Part shown: in pieces, positions 45,297 to 55,700 of the stretch
Layout of the letters: each line of letters starts with the position of its first letter
How positions within the stretch are numbered: position 1 is the stretch's first letter
Translations under genes and position numbers: made by a program
Notes under the pieces: model-generated
The model's input: the letters and a program-made list of their open reading frames with translations, nothing else
Told to the model about the DNA's origin: nothing
The model's database searches: none
Assembly: GCF_003056055.1 (NCBI RefSeq)
Contig: NZ_PYFP01000001.1
Coordinates: 2,356,001 to 2,420,000, forward strand
DNA from: Glaciimonas sp. PCH181
Lineage (GTDB): Bacteria; Pseudomonadota; Gammaproteobacteria; Burkholderiales; Burkholderiaceae_D
DNA length: 64,000 nt
Direction of reading: 5' to 3'

Positions 45297-46268
45297 ATGC
45301 TCACCTCTTTAAATAAACCTTCTGAAGCGCCTGAACAATCGCATCCGTTTCATATCGCGTTTTGTGTAGATGATCATTATTGCCGCAGCATGGGGGCAAC
45401 CATCACCTCTATCATCGATAACAATCCCGGTATTGCATTCACATTTCACGTATTTGCATTTTCGATCTCAGACGATAATCGTCAGCGCTTTAGTCAGATA
45501 AGCAGCAAATATAACGTCGCGACGCATATTCACATTATCGATCCGGCGATCTTTCAACCATTTGCGCATATCTCACAGTTTTCTTACTACTCGCCTACTA
45601 TTTTCACGCGCTTGTTAATTCCATCGACTTTGCGCGGCATCACGGACAAGGTGCTGTATCTGGATGCAGATATTTTATGCGTCGGAAGCCTCGCCGAGCT
45701 GCTACCCATGGATTTCGGGGATAGCGCTGCAATTGTGGTTCCCGATGCCGATGAAACCACGCGCAGACGCTGTGCAGCATTAAAACTTTCGTCGCAGCGC
45801 TATTTCAATTCTGGCGTCATGTATATGAACGTCGAAGAATGGGAATCACAGGAAATCACCGAAAAAACCATACACGCGATTTTGCAAAACGGTAAAGATT
45901 ACCGCTTCCCTGATCAAGATGCGTTGAATGTTGTACTGGAAGGCAAAATTCAGTACATCGATAGAAAATGGAATTTTTTATATGACCTTATCCATGATCT
46001 GGAAAAAGATAACCGGCAGATGCGAAACATCGGCGAGGTTGTATTCATCCATTTTGCGGGCGCGGTAAAACCTTGGAACAATTGGTGTTTACATGGGTCT
46101 AGAGACCTGTTCGCAAAGTACCACGCGATGTCTCCTTGGGCCGATATGGCACTTGATGCAGCACCGAGAAACTATAAAGAGATGCGGATGTTTTCTCGTT
46201 TCTTGATGAAACGGGGAAAGGTTTTGGATAGCTTTAAGTGGTATATGAAATATCTTTCTGCGCGGTGA
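45297..46268 (+). CDS. Glycosyltransferase family 8, LPS core type (copy 1)
   Basis: A 323-residue GT8 retaining glycosyltransferase like WaaJ/WaaO/WaaI, which add glucose or galactose to the LPS outer core. It has HIAFCVDDHYCRSMGATITSI at the start (19–39) and the metal-binding DAD in DKVLYLDADILCVG (123–125). RYFNSGVMYMNVEEW lies near 173–187, and PDQDALNVVLEGKI is followed by the HFAGAVKPWNNWC acceptor region near 250. The C-terminus has the YKEMRMFSRFLMKRGK helix. It is closely similar to copy 2 on the other strand. Sugar specificity cannot be read. Confidence 0.9.
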   Translation: MLTSLNKPSEAPEQSHPFHIAFCVDDHYCRSMGATITSIIDNNPGIAFTFHVFAFSISDDNRQRFSQISSKYNVATHIHIIDPAIFQPFAHISQFSYYSPTIFTRLLIPSTLRGITDKVLYLDADILCVGSLAELLPMDFGDSAAIVVPDADETTRRRCAALKLSSQRYFNSGVMYMNVEEWESQEITEKTIHAILQNGKDYRFPDQDALNVVLEGKIQYIDRKWNFLYDLIHDLEKDNRQMRNIGEVVFIHFAGAVKPWNNWCLHGSRDLFAKYHAMSPWADMALDAAPRNYKEMRMFSRFLMKRGKVLDSFKWYMKYLSAR

Positions 46269-46402
46269 AATCGCTACATCAGCCAAACTATTCTATAAGT
46301 TAATTATTACCAGAAAATTTAAGTAGGTATTCAAAAAAACCAACCATACCGCGTTGGTTTGCGTGAAATACTAAATAGGCATCAACTCTTCCACGATTAA
46401 AA

Positions 46403-47434
46403 ATGGCATTAAATAGCGCTCATATATTGATATGTCGCACCGACAATATTGGTGACGTCATACTGACATTACCTATTACGGCATATCTAAAGCAACGATT
46501 TCCCACGATAAAGATCAGCTTTCTATGCCGCGCGTATGCAGCACCAATTGTTGCGTGCTGTGGCACTGTCGATAACGTTATCGAATTTGAAAGCATCAAT
46601 GATCCGGTCGACTTTTTTTTAAAATCGGATATTGATACCGTCATCTTTGCACAACCGGAAAAGACGCTTGCCATAGCGGCACATAAAGCCGGTATTCCCA
46701 ATCGCATAGGCAACGTTCATCGTGGCCTCTTTAATTGGCTGCATTGCAATCGACGCATTCACTTTACAAAAGGTCGATCTAACAACCATGAGGCGCAGTC
46801 AAATTTTAAATACTTGCGTCCTCTGGGTATAGATTACATACCCAAAATTCAAGACATTCCGGCACTATATCAATTCGATATTCCCACCGATCCATCGATC
46901 GACCGATTATTAGCGCAAGATCGATTTAATCTGATCATTCATCCAAAATCAAATGGGCATGGCAGAGAATGGCCCATTTCTCACTATGTCACGCTCGCAC
47001 AGGTACTCAGTAACAATCCCAATATTGCATTGTGGGTTACGGGAAGTTTGACAGAAGGAAAGTGGATCTCCGCACATGCGCCAGAATTATTCGCGTTGCC
47101 CAACGTTACAGATGTGTGTGGAAAATTTACCCTGAAACAATTGACGTCGTTTATTCAAGCAGCCGACGGATTAATAGCAAGCGGCACAGGGCCTCTCCAC
47201 ATGTCTGCCGCTTTTGGCCAACGAACGTTAGGTCTGTTCCCCGGTGCACGCACAATGAATCCGATGCGATGGGGAGCCTTAGGAATCCGAGCGCAATCTC
47301 TGGCACCAAAAAAAGGATGCGCGGGTTGCAAAACAAAAAATGCACTCACTTGTGAGTGCATGAAAAACATTTCCCCCGACCTGGTCGCAAGTATCGTGTC
47401 GAAGTGGGTCAGCGAAAAATATGCTGCGCTTTAA
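46403..47434 (+). CDS. Glycosyltransferase family 9 (heptosyltransferase-like) (copy 1)
   Basis: A 343-residue GT9 enzyme, the family of ADP-heptose:LPS heptosyltransferases (WaaC/F/Q). N-terminal RTDNIGDVILTLPITAYLKQRFP is at about 11–33. The C-terminal nucleotide-sugar domain shows HPKSNGHGREWPISHYVTLA near 177 and the family signature ADGLIASGTGPLHMSAAFGQRTLGLFPG near 255–282 (parts). It follows the GT8 gene by about 130 bases. The conserved Asp near the N-terminus is present (D14). Probably acts on LPS core sugars; the exact acceptor is unknown. Confidence 0.88.
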   Translation: MALNSAHILICRTDNIGDVILTLPITAYLKQRFPTIKISFLCRAYAAPIVACCGTVDNVIEFESINDPVDFFLKSDIDTVIFAQPEKTLAIAAHKAGIPNRIGNVHRGLFNWLHCNRRIHFTKGRSNNHEAQSNFKYLRPLGIDYIPKIQDIPALYQFDIPTDPSIDRLLAQDRFNLIIHPKSNGHGREWPISHYVTLAQVLSNNPNIALWVTGSLTEGKWISAHAPELFALPNVTDVCGKFTLKQLTSFIQAADGLIASGTGPLHMSAAFGQRTLGLFPGARTMNPMRWGALGIRAQSLAPKKGCAGCKTKNALTCECMKNISPDLVASIVSKWVSEKYAAL

Positions 47435-47467
47435 AGCATAAGTTTATATAAGGATCGACGGAGGACG

Positions 47468-48427
47468 TCACGGGAAGAATTTGTTGACAATGAATTTGCA
47501 ATACCAGATTGCACCCTCTTTATGTCGACCAATTTTCGATAATCCTTGGGCATACATGCGCATTTCCTTGTAGTTCTTCGGAGGGTGCAAATCGGCATTT
47601 GCCCAAGGTGATAACGCCTTATATTTCAGAAAAAGTGCGTTAGCAGGATTGCAACACCAATTATGCCAAGGCTTTAGTCGGCCAACGAAGTGAATGAAAA
47701 CAGCATCTGTCGGAATTTTCTTGCCGGTGGGCGTTTCACTAAATAGATCATAGATAAAATTAAATCTTGCATCTATAAACTTTGTTTTCTGGTCCAAAAC
47801 AATGTTTAGCGCATCTTGATCAGGAAATAAAAAAGTTTTATCACTGGCAAGAATTTCCTTTACTGATCTGTGCCAAACGTTCTCATCAACCCATTTATCT
47901 ACGTTGATGTACAACATGCCTGAATTAAAATATTTCTGGCCCGCAAGACGCATGGTATTGACTTGCATCTCTGCAATGCTGCCCACATCGCCCACCACTG
48001 CTGCGACACATTCGTCCATATCGATCGACAACAACTCGGTCAAGTCGCCTTGGCAAACAATATCAGCATCGAGATAAAGTACTTTATCAGTGATGCCTTT
48101 TAATGTCCCGGCAATCAATAGTCGCGTGAATATAGCGGACGAATATTGCGCAAAAGTAGAAAAATCAGCAAACTCATCAAAAATGGCATGATCAATTATG
48201 TTTACTTCGATGATCGTTGAATAAAGCGATTCAATTTCTCGTAATTTTTCTGCCTGTTCAGTCGATATTGAGGGTATAAAAACATGAAAAATAAAAGGTT
48301 GAAGGCGATTATTTTCTAATACCGAAACAATCGCAACACCCATCCCCATAAAATAATTAGCATCAACGCCGAACGCGACGTGTAAGACCGGACGAATATT
48401 GTCCACAACTGTTGTGTTCGTCATCAT
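47468..48427 (-). CDS. Glycosyltransferase family 8, LPS core type (copy 2)
   Basis: A 319-residue GT8 glycosyltransferase and clear paralogue of the gene at 45297. Shared blocks include GITDKVLYLDAD (DAD at 120–122), RLLIAGTLKGITD against RLLIPSTLRGITD, KYFNSGMLYINVDKW, PDQDALNIVLDQK and NYKEMRMYAQGL. It lies convergent to the first GT9 gene and six bases after the second GT9 gene on its own strand. Function is as for copy 1: transfer of a hexose to LPS core. The start may be either of two adjacent ATGs at 48427 and 48424. Confidence 0.9.
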   Translation of the reverse strand: MMTNTTVVDNIRPVLHVAFGVDANYFMGMGVAIVSVLENNRLQPFIFHVFIPSISTEQAEKLREIESLYSTIIEVNIIDHAIFDEFADFSTFAQYSSAIFTRLLIAGTLKGITDKVLYLDADIVCQGDLTELLSIDMDECVAAVVGDVGSIAEMQVNTMRLAGQKYFNSGMLYINVDKWVDENVWHRSVKEILASDKTFLFPDQDALNIVLDQKTKFIDARFNFIYDLFSETPTGKKIPTDAVFIHFVGRLKPWHNWCCNPANALFLKYKALSPWANADLHPPKNYKEMRMYAQGLSKIGRHKEGAIWYCKFIVNKFFP

Positions 48428-48433
48428 CGCCGA

Positions 48434-49561
48434 TCAGTTTGTCAATACGGCCATCACTTGGGCGACTGTTATCGCCTTAACCCAATCCCGCCGATTAGCA
48501 GCAGTGATGACTATGCTATTTTGTTTATCAATTGGTGCCCATTCAGGATTTTTTTGCCGCATTAAAGCGATAACTGGCACATGAACAGCATTGGCCAAAT
48601 GCATTACCGCGGTTTCAACAGAAATAATCAAATCACATTCAAGCAGAATTGCCGGGAGCTGAAAAAAATTGTCTTCGGCGCTAAACAACCGTACTTTGTC
48701 GATTGAATTTTTGTCAAAAAATTGCTTAGCAGTCGCCATTTCTTCTGGCACGACATTGACGATAAAGCGCGTTCCTTGCCATGCATCATTCTGACTTACG
48801 CTATGCACCAATTCAACAACCCGTTCCAGCGGCCAACATCTTTTATTATTCTTGGCGTATGGATTGATAAACAATAGCTTGCCTACTTTTTCTGGGCTGT
48901 TTTCACCCAGATCAAACCCCCATCGTCGTAATTGATCTTTAGCCTGACCCCGCCAATGTGCAGGAATCTCTACAAACGGCAATCGTGATGCTGGCGCACT
49001 GACAAGACCAAATAGTTGTTGAAACCAAGCTGCATATACATCGCTAATATGCATTCCTGGCTTTACAACAGAATCCGGATCCAAAGCTGCGTCCAACTGA
49101 CGATACGCCAATCGCTGTTTAAAAGCCAACAATCCAACAGGTTTTTTCATGCCGACGACAAAGCCGTTCGGCGCAATTTGACGCGCAAGTCTTGCATACA
49201 TCGGCGGTCTTAATGTCGACAGCGATACTACACATGGATAGTTTTGTTGCTTGGCTTCAAGAATGGACTGTTCGAACAGAGCCGGGCTATAGGTCTGGTT
49301 ATAGACTTTTTCAACGAACGGGCATTCCGCGAGCCAATCATACAGTGCGTACTTTTTAAGGTGGCCCCAATCTGCCGCCTTATTAGTACGGCGCACCTCG
49401 TCTACCCAGATATGTATTTTGATGGAAGGATTAGCCTCGGAAAAGGTTTTAAAACAATTTTGTAGGTAAGTAAAATCACCTAAAGCAAGATGGGCTATAA
49501 ATAATACTTTATCGACTTTGCTTAATACTTCTTGAGGAACCAGTTGTGTGGCCATATACAA
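48434..49561 (-). CDS. Glycosyltransferase family 9 (heptosyltransferase-like) (copy 2)
   Basis: A 375-residue GT9-type enzyme, more diverged than copy 1. N-terminal DKVLFIAHLALGDFTYLQNCFKTF (parts) holds the GDFTYLQN site. The C-terminal half shows LLFINPYAKNNKRCWPLERVVELV near 230–253, and the family signature as LLECDLIISVETAVMHLANAVHVPVIALM near 310–338 (parts). ATGs at 49561 and 49555 are both possible. It precedes copy 2 of GT8 by six bases and is downstream of msbA on the same strand, so all belong to an LPS gene run. Confidence 0.85.
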   Translation of the reverse strand: MYMATQLVPQEVLSKVDKVLFIAHLALGDFTYLQNCFKTFSEANPSIKIHIWVDEVRRTNKAADWGHLKKYALYDWLAECPFVEKVYNQTYSPALFEQSILEAKQQNYPCVVSLSTLRPPMYARLARQIAPNGFVVGMKKPVGLLAFKQRLAYRQLDAALDPDSVVKPGMHISDVYAAWFQQLFGLVSAPASRLPFVEIPAHWRGQAKDQLRRWGFDLGENSPEKVGKLLFINPYAKNNKRCWPLERVVELVHSVSQNDAWQGTRFIVNVVPEEMATAKQFFDKNSIDKVRLFSAEDNFFQLPAILLECDLIISVETAVMHLANAVHVPVIALMRQKNPEWAPIDKQNSIVITAANRRDWVKAITVAQVMAVLTN

Positions 49562-49626
49562 TTCTAAAATGAGGGGATGATCGAAATTGAATTAAGACAT
49601 TCAATCAACAAGCCAAACAATGGCTT

Positions 49627-51384
49627 CTACATTTCTACGCTGGCCTCATCTTTTGAAAATTGCAGACGATGTAAATTGGCATACGCGCCTCTTTTTTCCA
49701 ATAGTTCGTGATGGGTCCCGATTTCAACAATCTTTCCGCCAGATAGGACTACGATACGACTCGCACGTTCAATCGTAGACAATCTATGCGCAATCACGAA
49801 TGTAGTTCGTCCTTGCATTAGCGTATCCAAGGCAGCTTGTACCGCACGCTCCGATTCACTGTCCAGCGCGGAAGTTGCCTCATCGAGAATCAAGACAGGC
49901 GCATCTTTATATATTGCCCGAGCCATTGCAAGTCGCTGACGCTGCCCTCCCGATAAACGTGAACCGTTATCCCCAACCGGAGACTCCAGCCCCTCCGGCA
50001 AACCGGCTATCATTTCAGTCAGATAAGCGGCTTTGGCTGCAGCCTCAATACGGGCACGATTTGGCGTGCTGTCCCCATAGGCAATATTTGCTGCAATCGT
50101 ATCGTTGAATAAAACAACATGTTGACTCACCATCGCTATTTGCTGGCGCAAACTATCGAGCGCGATATCTTCAATCGGATCATCATCCAATAATATGCGC
50201 CCGCGAGTGACTGTATAAAATCCAGGTATTAAATTCACTAAAGTAGATTTGCCGCCACCTGACATTCCAACAAACGCAATAGTTTCACCCGGCGCTACGG
50301 TTAAGTTAATGTCAAATAGTGCGGACTTCTCTTGGCCTGGGTAAGAGAAATGGACACCTTCAAATACTATTTTTCCCCGTACGCGTTGATGCAGCTGTTT
50401 ACCTGTAGTGCGCTCAATGGGGCTATCGATTAATGTAAAAACCGCTTCGGCAGCTGCCATTCCACGCTGTAGTGGCCCATTTACTTCGGCTAATTGTTTC
50501 AGCGGTGCGAGCAATGCAATCATTGCTGTAAAAAACGATATAAAGCCACCAACAGTAATTTGATTATGACTAGACTGAATCAATGCCATCATGATCATTA
50601 CCGACATTGCGCAAGCCGTCATGATTTGCGTCACAGGAACGGTCGCGGCAAAAGTGCTGGTTAATCGCATGCTATAGCTGCGGAGATGATCGGCACGCTC
50701 CTCGAAACGACGCTTTTCATAATCCTGCCCACCAAAAATCTTGACGACTTGTTGCGCCCGCGTTGTTTCTTCTATTACTTGAGTCAGTTCTGCATTTACG
50801 GTAAGCGCATCTTTATTCAACTTCTTTAACCGCTTTGCTGTCAGACGCACCACGATCATCATCAATGGCATTAAAACAAATGCGACCAGCGTTAAGGTCC
50901 AGCTGATATACAACATATATCCCAACAATCCAAGCACGGTCAGCGTACAGCGAACAATAGACGTAAATAGCTTGGTAATCATTTCGATGATTTGCTGTAC
51001 TTCAAACATAATAGAATTAATCACGCGCCCAACAGTATGGGTAGCGTGAAAATCTATGGGTACGCCTAACATACGCGTAAACATCTGGCGCCGAAGGGTA
51101 TTGAGCACTCTAGTCGATACCCAATTCATCATATATGTGGTCAAGAAGGTGGAGGCGCCACGTGCAACGAATGCGCCGATCACTGCTACCGGAACCAGCC
51201 ATAAAGGGAATGAGGGTTTTTCTACAAAGCCATGATCCAGCAACACCTTAAAAATATAGGCAACTAATGGTTCAGTCGCTGCGGTCACCACCATACCGAG
51301 AAACGCTAATGCCAAGCGTTTTTTATACGGTCGATGTAATACGGCGAGCCGCTTGAAATACCCTGAATACGATGAAACCGTCAT
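49627..51384 (-). CDS. msbA: Lipid A export ABC transporter (MsbA)
   Basis: A 585-residue half-transporter that flips core-lipid A across the inner membrane. Six membrane helices lie in the first ~310 residues. The ATPase domain has Walker A GMSGGGKSTL near 375, Q-loop VSQHVVLFNDT, signature LSGGQRQRLAMARA near 477, Walker B VLILDEATSALD near 500 and the H-loop VIAHRLST. It overlaps the stop of waaL by four bases, and the two act in succession: flipping of core-lipid A by MsbA and ligation of O-antigen by WaaL. Confidence 0.94.
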   Translation of the reverse strand: MTVSSYSGYFKRLAVLHRPYKKRLALAFLGMVVTAATEPLVAYIFKVLLDHGFVEKPSFPLWLVPVAVIGAFVARGASTFLTTYMMNWVSTRVLNTLRRQMFTRMLGVPIDFHATHTVGRVINSIMFEVQQIIEMITKLFTSIVRCTLTVLGLLGYMLYISWTLTLVAFVLMPLMMIVVRLTAKRLKKLNKDALTVNAELTQVIEETTRAQQVVKIFGGQDYEKRRFEERADHLRSYSMRLTSTFAATVPVTQIMTACAMSVMIMMALIQSSHNQITVGGFISFFTAMIALLAPLKQLAEVNGPLQRGMAAAEAVFTLIDSPIERTTGKQLHQRVRGKIVFEGVHFSYPGQEKSALFDINLTVAPGETIAFVGMSGGGKSTLVNLIPGFYTVTRGRILLDDDPIEDIALDSLRQQIAMVSQHVVLFNDTIAANIAYGDSTPNRARIEAAAKAAYLTEMIAGLPEGLESPVGDNGSRLSGGQRQRLAMARAIYKDAPVLILDEATSALDSESERAVQAALDTLMQGRTTFVIAHRLSTIERASRIVVLSGGKIVEIGTHHELLEKRGAYANLHRLQFSKDEASVEM

Positions 51385-52634
51385 GACGCAATCCGTTCAA
51401 GTTCTTTTTTTCGTTTTATGACACACGCAAAAAACGTCGCCACGCTCATACTATAGATACCGCCAGTAACGTTCCAAAAAAACATCATATCAGTCAGCCC
51501 CAGAATCAAAAATCCAAGACACACTGTTAATCCCATTCCAGCAGACGTCCTTAATTCTCGATCAGGATGGTTAAGTTCACGCGCAAAATAATATGCGGGA
51601 ACAAAATAGATCGATAGTATCCCTAGCAACCCAAACATCCCCAGAATCGCCATATTGAACAATATTTCATTGTGCGAGTGGGAATAAGAAGCCGTCTCGA
51701 CGCTAATCAATTTGCGCGTGGCAAGATCTTCTAATCCTGTATCAAAATTCGCTCTGCCAACACCAAAAATTGGATGCTCTTTAAATAATTGCAGCGATGC
51801 ATCCCATAGCTGTAACCGTAATCCGATCGAGGTATCTTCATTTCCTTTGTTAACATACAGCGATATGTCAGATTTAGCCTCCGCAAATCTCGTTTGTACA
51901 ACGGTACTAAACGTTGCAACTACACCAATTAAAGCAAGCGTAAAAATTAATATCGTCAGGCGATGACGTAGACGAACGCTCTTAGCGGAAATAAAAATAC
52001 CGATGATAAAAAATGGAATGGCGATCCAACTACCTCTGGTTTGCGTCAAAACAGTGACGTAGACCCCGAGCAAGCCAGCAAAAACTTTAAGTCCGATTAC
52101 CCATTTATTACGCGGCTCGGTCCAGCCTATCGACACGACAACTATTGCACTAAACAATAAGGCCATACCGGAAAATGGTATGGTCGCCAAAAAACCAATA
52201 TTAAGCGGGCGGACAGAGCCGCCTTTTGTAATGAGGTATGTTTTTGCCAGCGCTCCGACTACGCCAAGAATAAATGCCCATTGCATTTTCTTTAAGTAAT
52301 TCAGCGGTATAGCCAATACGATCCACAACACAGGCGAAAAGAGGGCAATCCGAAGCGCCGTGTCGTAATATTTAACGGCAAACTGACCTGTAGCTAATTG
52401 ATTCAAAAATACTGCGATGACCAGGGAAGCCATCGCAAGATGAAGCTGCCAATACTCTCTGAGTAGCTGCGCAAACCGCATCTGCATCGGTTTATACCGA
52501 CTGATTCCGGCGATAAGACTAAATATTAAAACCAGAAAAAAACAAATATTACCGGCGTTATGTAGTCCCAGTGAAAAAGCCGGGAAAAGCATGATGGCAA
52601 TAAATACCGGCCACGTGTAGTAGGACAAATTCAT
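51381..52634 (-). CDS. waaL: O-antigen ligase (WaaL/Wzy_C family)
   Basis: A 417-residue polytopic membrane protein of the O-antigen ligase/polymerase family, with about twelve hydrophobic helices. The Wzy_C region holds VTVLTQTRGSWIAIPFFIIG near 190–210 (conserved Arg) and a large periplasmic loop at about 255–310. The catalytic-type His occurs in SYSHSHNEILFNMAILGMFG near 310–330. It would join O-antigen to lipid A-core in the periplasm. Position directly before msbA and amid GT8/GT9 genes supports ligase rather than polymerase. Confidence 0.88.
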   Translation of the reverse strand: MNLSYYTWPVFIAIMLFPAFSLGLHNAGNICFFLVLIFSLIAGISRYKPMQMRFAQLLREYWQLHLAMASLVIAVFLNQLATGQFAVKYYDTALRIALFSPVLWIVLAIPLNYLKKMQWAFILGVVGALAKTYLITKGGSVRPLNIGFLATIPFSGMALLFSAIVVVSIGWTEPRNKWVIGLKVFAGLLGVYVTVLTQTRGSWIAIPFFIIGIFISAKSVRLRHRLTILIFTLALIGVVATFSTVVQTRFAEAKSDISLYVNKGNEDTSIGLRLQLWDASLQLFKEHPIFGVGRANFDTGLEDLATRKLISVETASYSHSHNEILFNMAILGMFGLLGILSIYFVPAYYFARELNHPDRELRTSAGMGLTVCLGFLILGLTDMMFFWNVTGGIYSMSVATFFACVIKRKKELERIAS

Positions 52635-52650
52635 ACTCCAAATTGCTTAC

Positions 52651-52690
52651 AAAAAAAGTAGGTGCTTGTAGCTTTTATCAGCGGCACCTA
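52651..52690 (-). terminator. Terminator of dnaE
   Basis: On the minus strand, TAGGTGC and GCACCTA form a 7-bp stem with an 18-base loop, followed by C and seven T. It lies about 90 bases after the dnaE stop. Confidence 0.68.
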
Positions 52691-52776
52691 ATATTAATAA
52701 TCGGGATAAGAACGTTATGAGCGTTACATTACGCACTGACGTTAATTGCTTGCTCGTGTAATGTCGTAACCCAAAA

Positions 52777-55700
52777 TCAATACTCAACCATGACAGCATC
52801 CTTGCCTAATCTCGCAGTCAAAGATGCCTGCAAACCATCATTCGGCGAAATACGCCAGGCATCACCCAATACAATATCGCATCCAATCTCTTGACCGGTA
52901 TAGTGAACCGTCAATGGCAGCCCGGTTTCAGAGCGATGCGACGACAGCATTTCTTTCAGCTCAGTAACGCCGATCTGCGGGGTTGCTGTTGTTAGCGACA
53001 ATACAAATTGCCGCCCATAATGAATCCGCGCCGCGGCGATATCCATTACTTTTTCGGCCGATACGCGCAAGCCGCCGTTAAATCGATCTTCCGAGACTTT
53101 GCCTTGCACGACCAGAAATTCGTCCTCCTTGAAGAAGGCTTTATTTGGCTCGAATTGCTCGCTATAGACAGTGACATCCACGGTCGCGCTGCCATCGTCG
53201 AGCGTGACAATGATCATTTTCCCGCGCTGAGTCATTTGCGTGCGCAATCCTGAAATGATTCCGGCTAGTGTTCTTGGATCACGCGATGGTTCCAGATTGC
53301 CTAACGGCGTGCGGGCAAAACGACGGGCTTCGGGCGCGTAGGCATGAAATAAGTGGCCCGACAAATAAAATCCAAGCGCGGATTTTTCTTCGGTGAGCTT
53401 TTGCTTATCGGTCCATGGCGTGGCCTTGACATATTCTGGCGGCGGCTCCAGATCGCTATCATCGCCGCCGAACAGACTGACCTGATTTGCCGCTGCCAGT
53501 TTCTGATCTGCGGCTTCCATCGCCAGCGGCACGGAAGCGATCAAAATACCGCGATCCACGTTGAAACTATCGAATGCACCGGCGCGAATCAAGGATTCGA
53601 TCGTGCGCCGATTGATCTGGCGTTTATCGACGCGTACGCAAAAATCAAACAAATCAACGAAATGTTTTTCTTTCCGTGCAACAACAATAGCCTCAATCGC
53701 ATTTTGGCCAGAGCCTTTTACAGCCCCAAGACCATAACGAATGAAGGCCGCTTTTTTCCCCGCTTCGGCCTCAGGCGTAAAGCGATATTCCGACAGATTG
53801 ATATCTGGCGGCAGCAGCGTCAGCTTGCAAACATCTAACGCATCCTCAACCAGAATTTTAACTTTCTCGGTGTCATCCATCGCCAGCGATAAGTTGGCTG
53901 CCATGAAGGCCGCCGGATGATGGGCTTTTAAATAGGCGGTGTGATACGACAATAAAGCGTAGGCGGCGGCGTGCGATTTGTTGAAACCGTAGCCCGCGAA
54001 TTTTTCCATCAAATCGAAAATTTCATCCGCTTTGGCTTCGCTCAAACCATCTTTGGCAGCACCGTCACGGAATATCTGACGATGCTCTGCCATCTCCTCC
54101 GCTTTTTTCTTACCCATCGCACGACGCAGCAAATCCGCGCCGCCGAGCGAGTAGCCGCCGACGACCTGCGCCATCTGCATTACCTGCTCCTGATACACCA
54201 TGATGCCGTAGGTCTCAGACAAAATACCTTCGGTACGCGGATCGGGATAGTCGAAACGTTCACCGTGTTTACGTTTGCAGAAATCCGGAATCAGATCCAT
54301 CGGACCCGGACGATATAGCGCCACCAGCGCGATAATATCTTCGAAGCGATCGGGACGTGCATCCTTCAGCATCCCTTGCATGCCGCGGCTTTCCAGCTGA
54401 AATACGGCGACTGTTTTAGCAGCGGTCAGCAATTGATACGAAGCGCGATCATTCAGCGGCAATTTCTCCAGACTGAAGTCCGCCATCGCCGGATCGAGAT
54501 GCTTTATATACCGCACAGCGCGATCAAGAATAGTCAGCGTGGTCAAACCCAAAAAGTCGAACTTGACCAGACCAACGGCCTCGACATCATCTTTATCGTA
54601 TTGCGATACCACGCCGGCATCGCCGCCCTGCGTGTAGAGCGGACAAAAATCGGTCAGTTTTCCGGGTGCAATCAGTACGCCACCGGCATGCATACCGATA
54701 TTCCGCGCGATCCCCTCAACCTGCTGGGCCAGACTTAACAGTTGCTTGACCTCTTCTTCATTTTCCAGCCGCTCCGCCAGCATCGGCTCTTCTTTGATCG
54801 CATCGGCAATTGTGACGTGCTTGCCCGGCTTGAAAGGGATCAGCTTGGAAATACCATCACAGAAGTTATAGCCAAAATCCAGCACCCGACCGACATCGCG
54901 AATCGCGCCCTTGGCGGCCATCGTTCCGAAGGTCGCAATCTGCGACACCGCATCTTTGCCGTATAAATCCTTGACGTGTTGAATCACACGGTCACGGCCT
55001 TCCTGGCAAAAGTCGATATCGAAGTCGGGCATCGAGACCCGCTCAGGATTAAGAAAGCGCTCAAACAGCAGGTTATATCGCAGCGGATCAAGATCAGTAA
55101 TTTGCAGCGAATAAGCGACCAATGAACCAGCACCAGAACCCCGCCCCGGTCCGACCGGCACGCCATTTTCTTTCGCCCAGCGAATAAACTCAGCAACGAT
55201 CAAAAAGTAGCCGGGAAAACCCATTTTGATGATCGTATCGATTTCAAACTTCAACCGATCCTGATAGCGTTGCCGATTTTGTTCGCGCTTCTCTTCATCC
55301 GGAAACAAATGCAGCATCCGCATTTCCAAACCATCTTTCGACTGCTGATCCAGAAAATCGCCAATCGACATCCCATCCGGCGTTGGAAAATCCGGTAACT
55401 GGGGCTTACCAAGTTGCAGCGATAAATTACAACGTTTGGCAATTTCAACGGAGTTTTGCAATGCCGCTGGCATGTCGGCGAACAGCGCAGCCATTTCTGC
55501 CTGGGTTTTAAAGCATTGCTGATCGTTGAAACGCCGCACCCGCCGGGCGTTGGCCAGCATTTCGCCTTCAGAAATACAGGTGCGCGCCTCGTGGGCGATA
55601 AATTCTTCTTTATCCAGAAATTGAATCGGATGGGTCGCGACTACTGGCAATTGCAACTCAGAGGCCAGTGCGACCGCCTGACGAACGTGCGGCTCCATAT

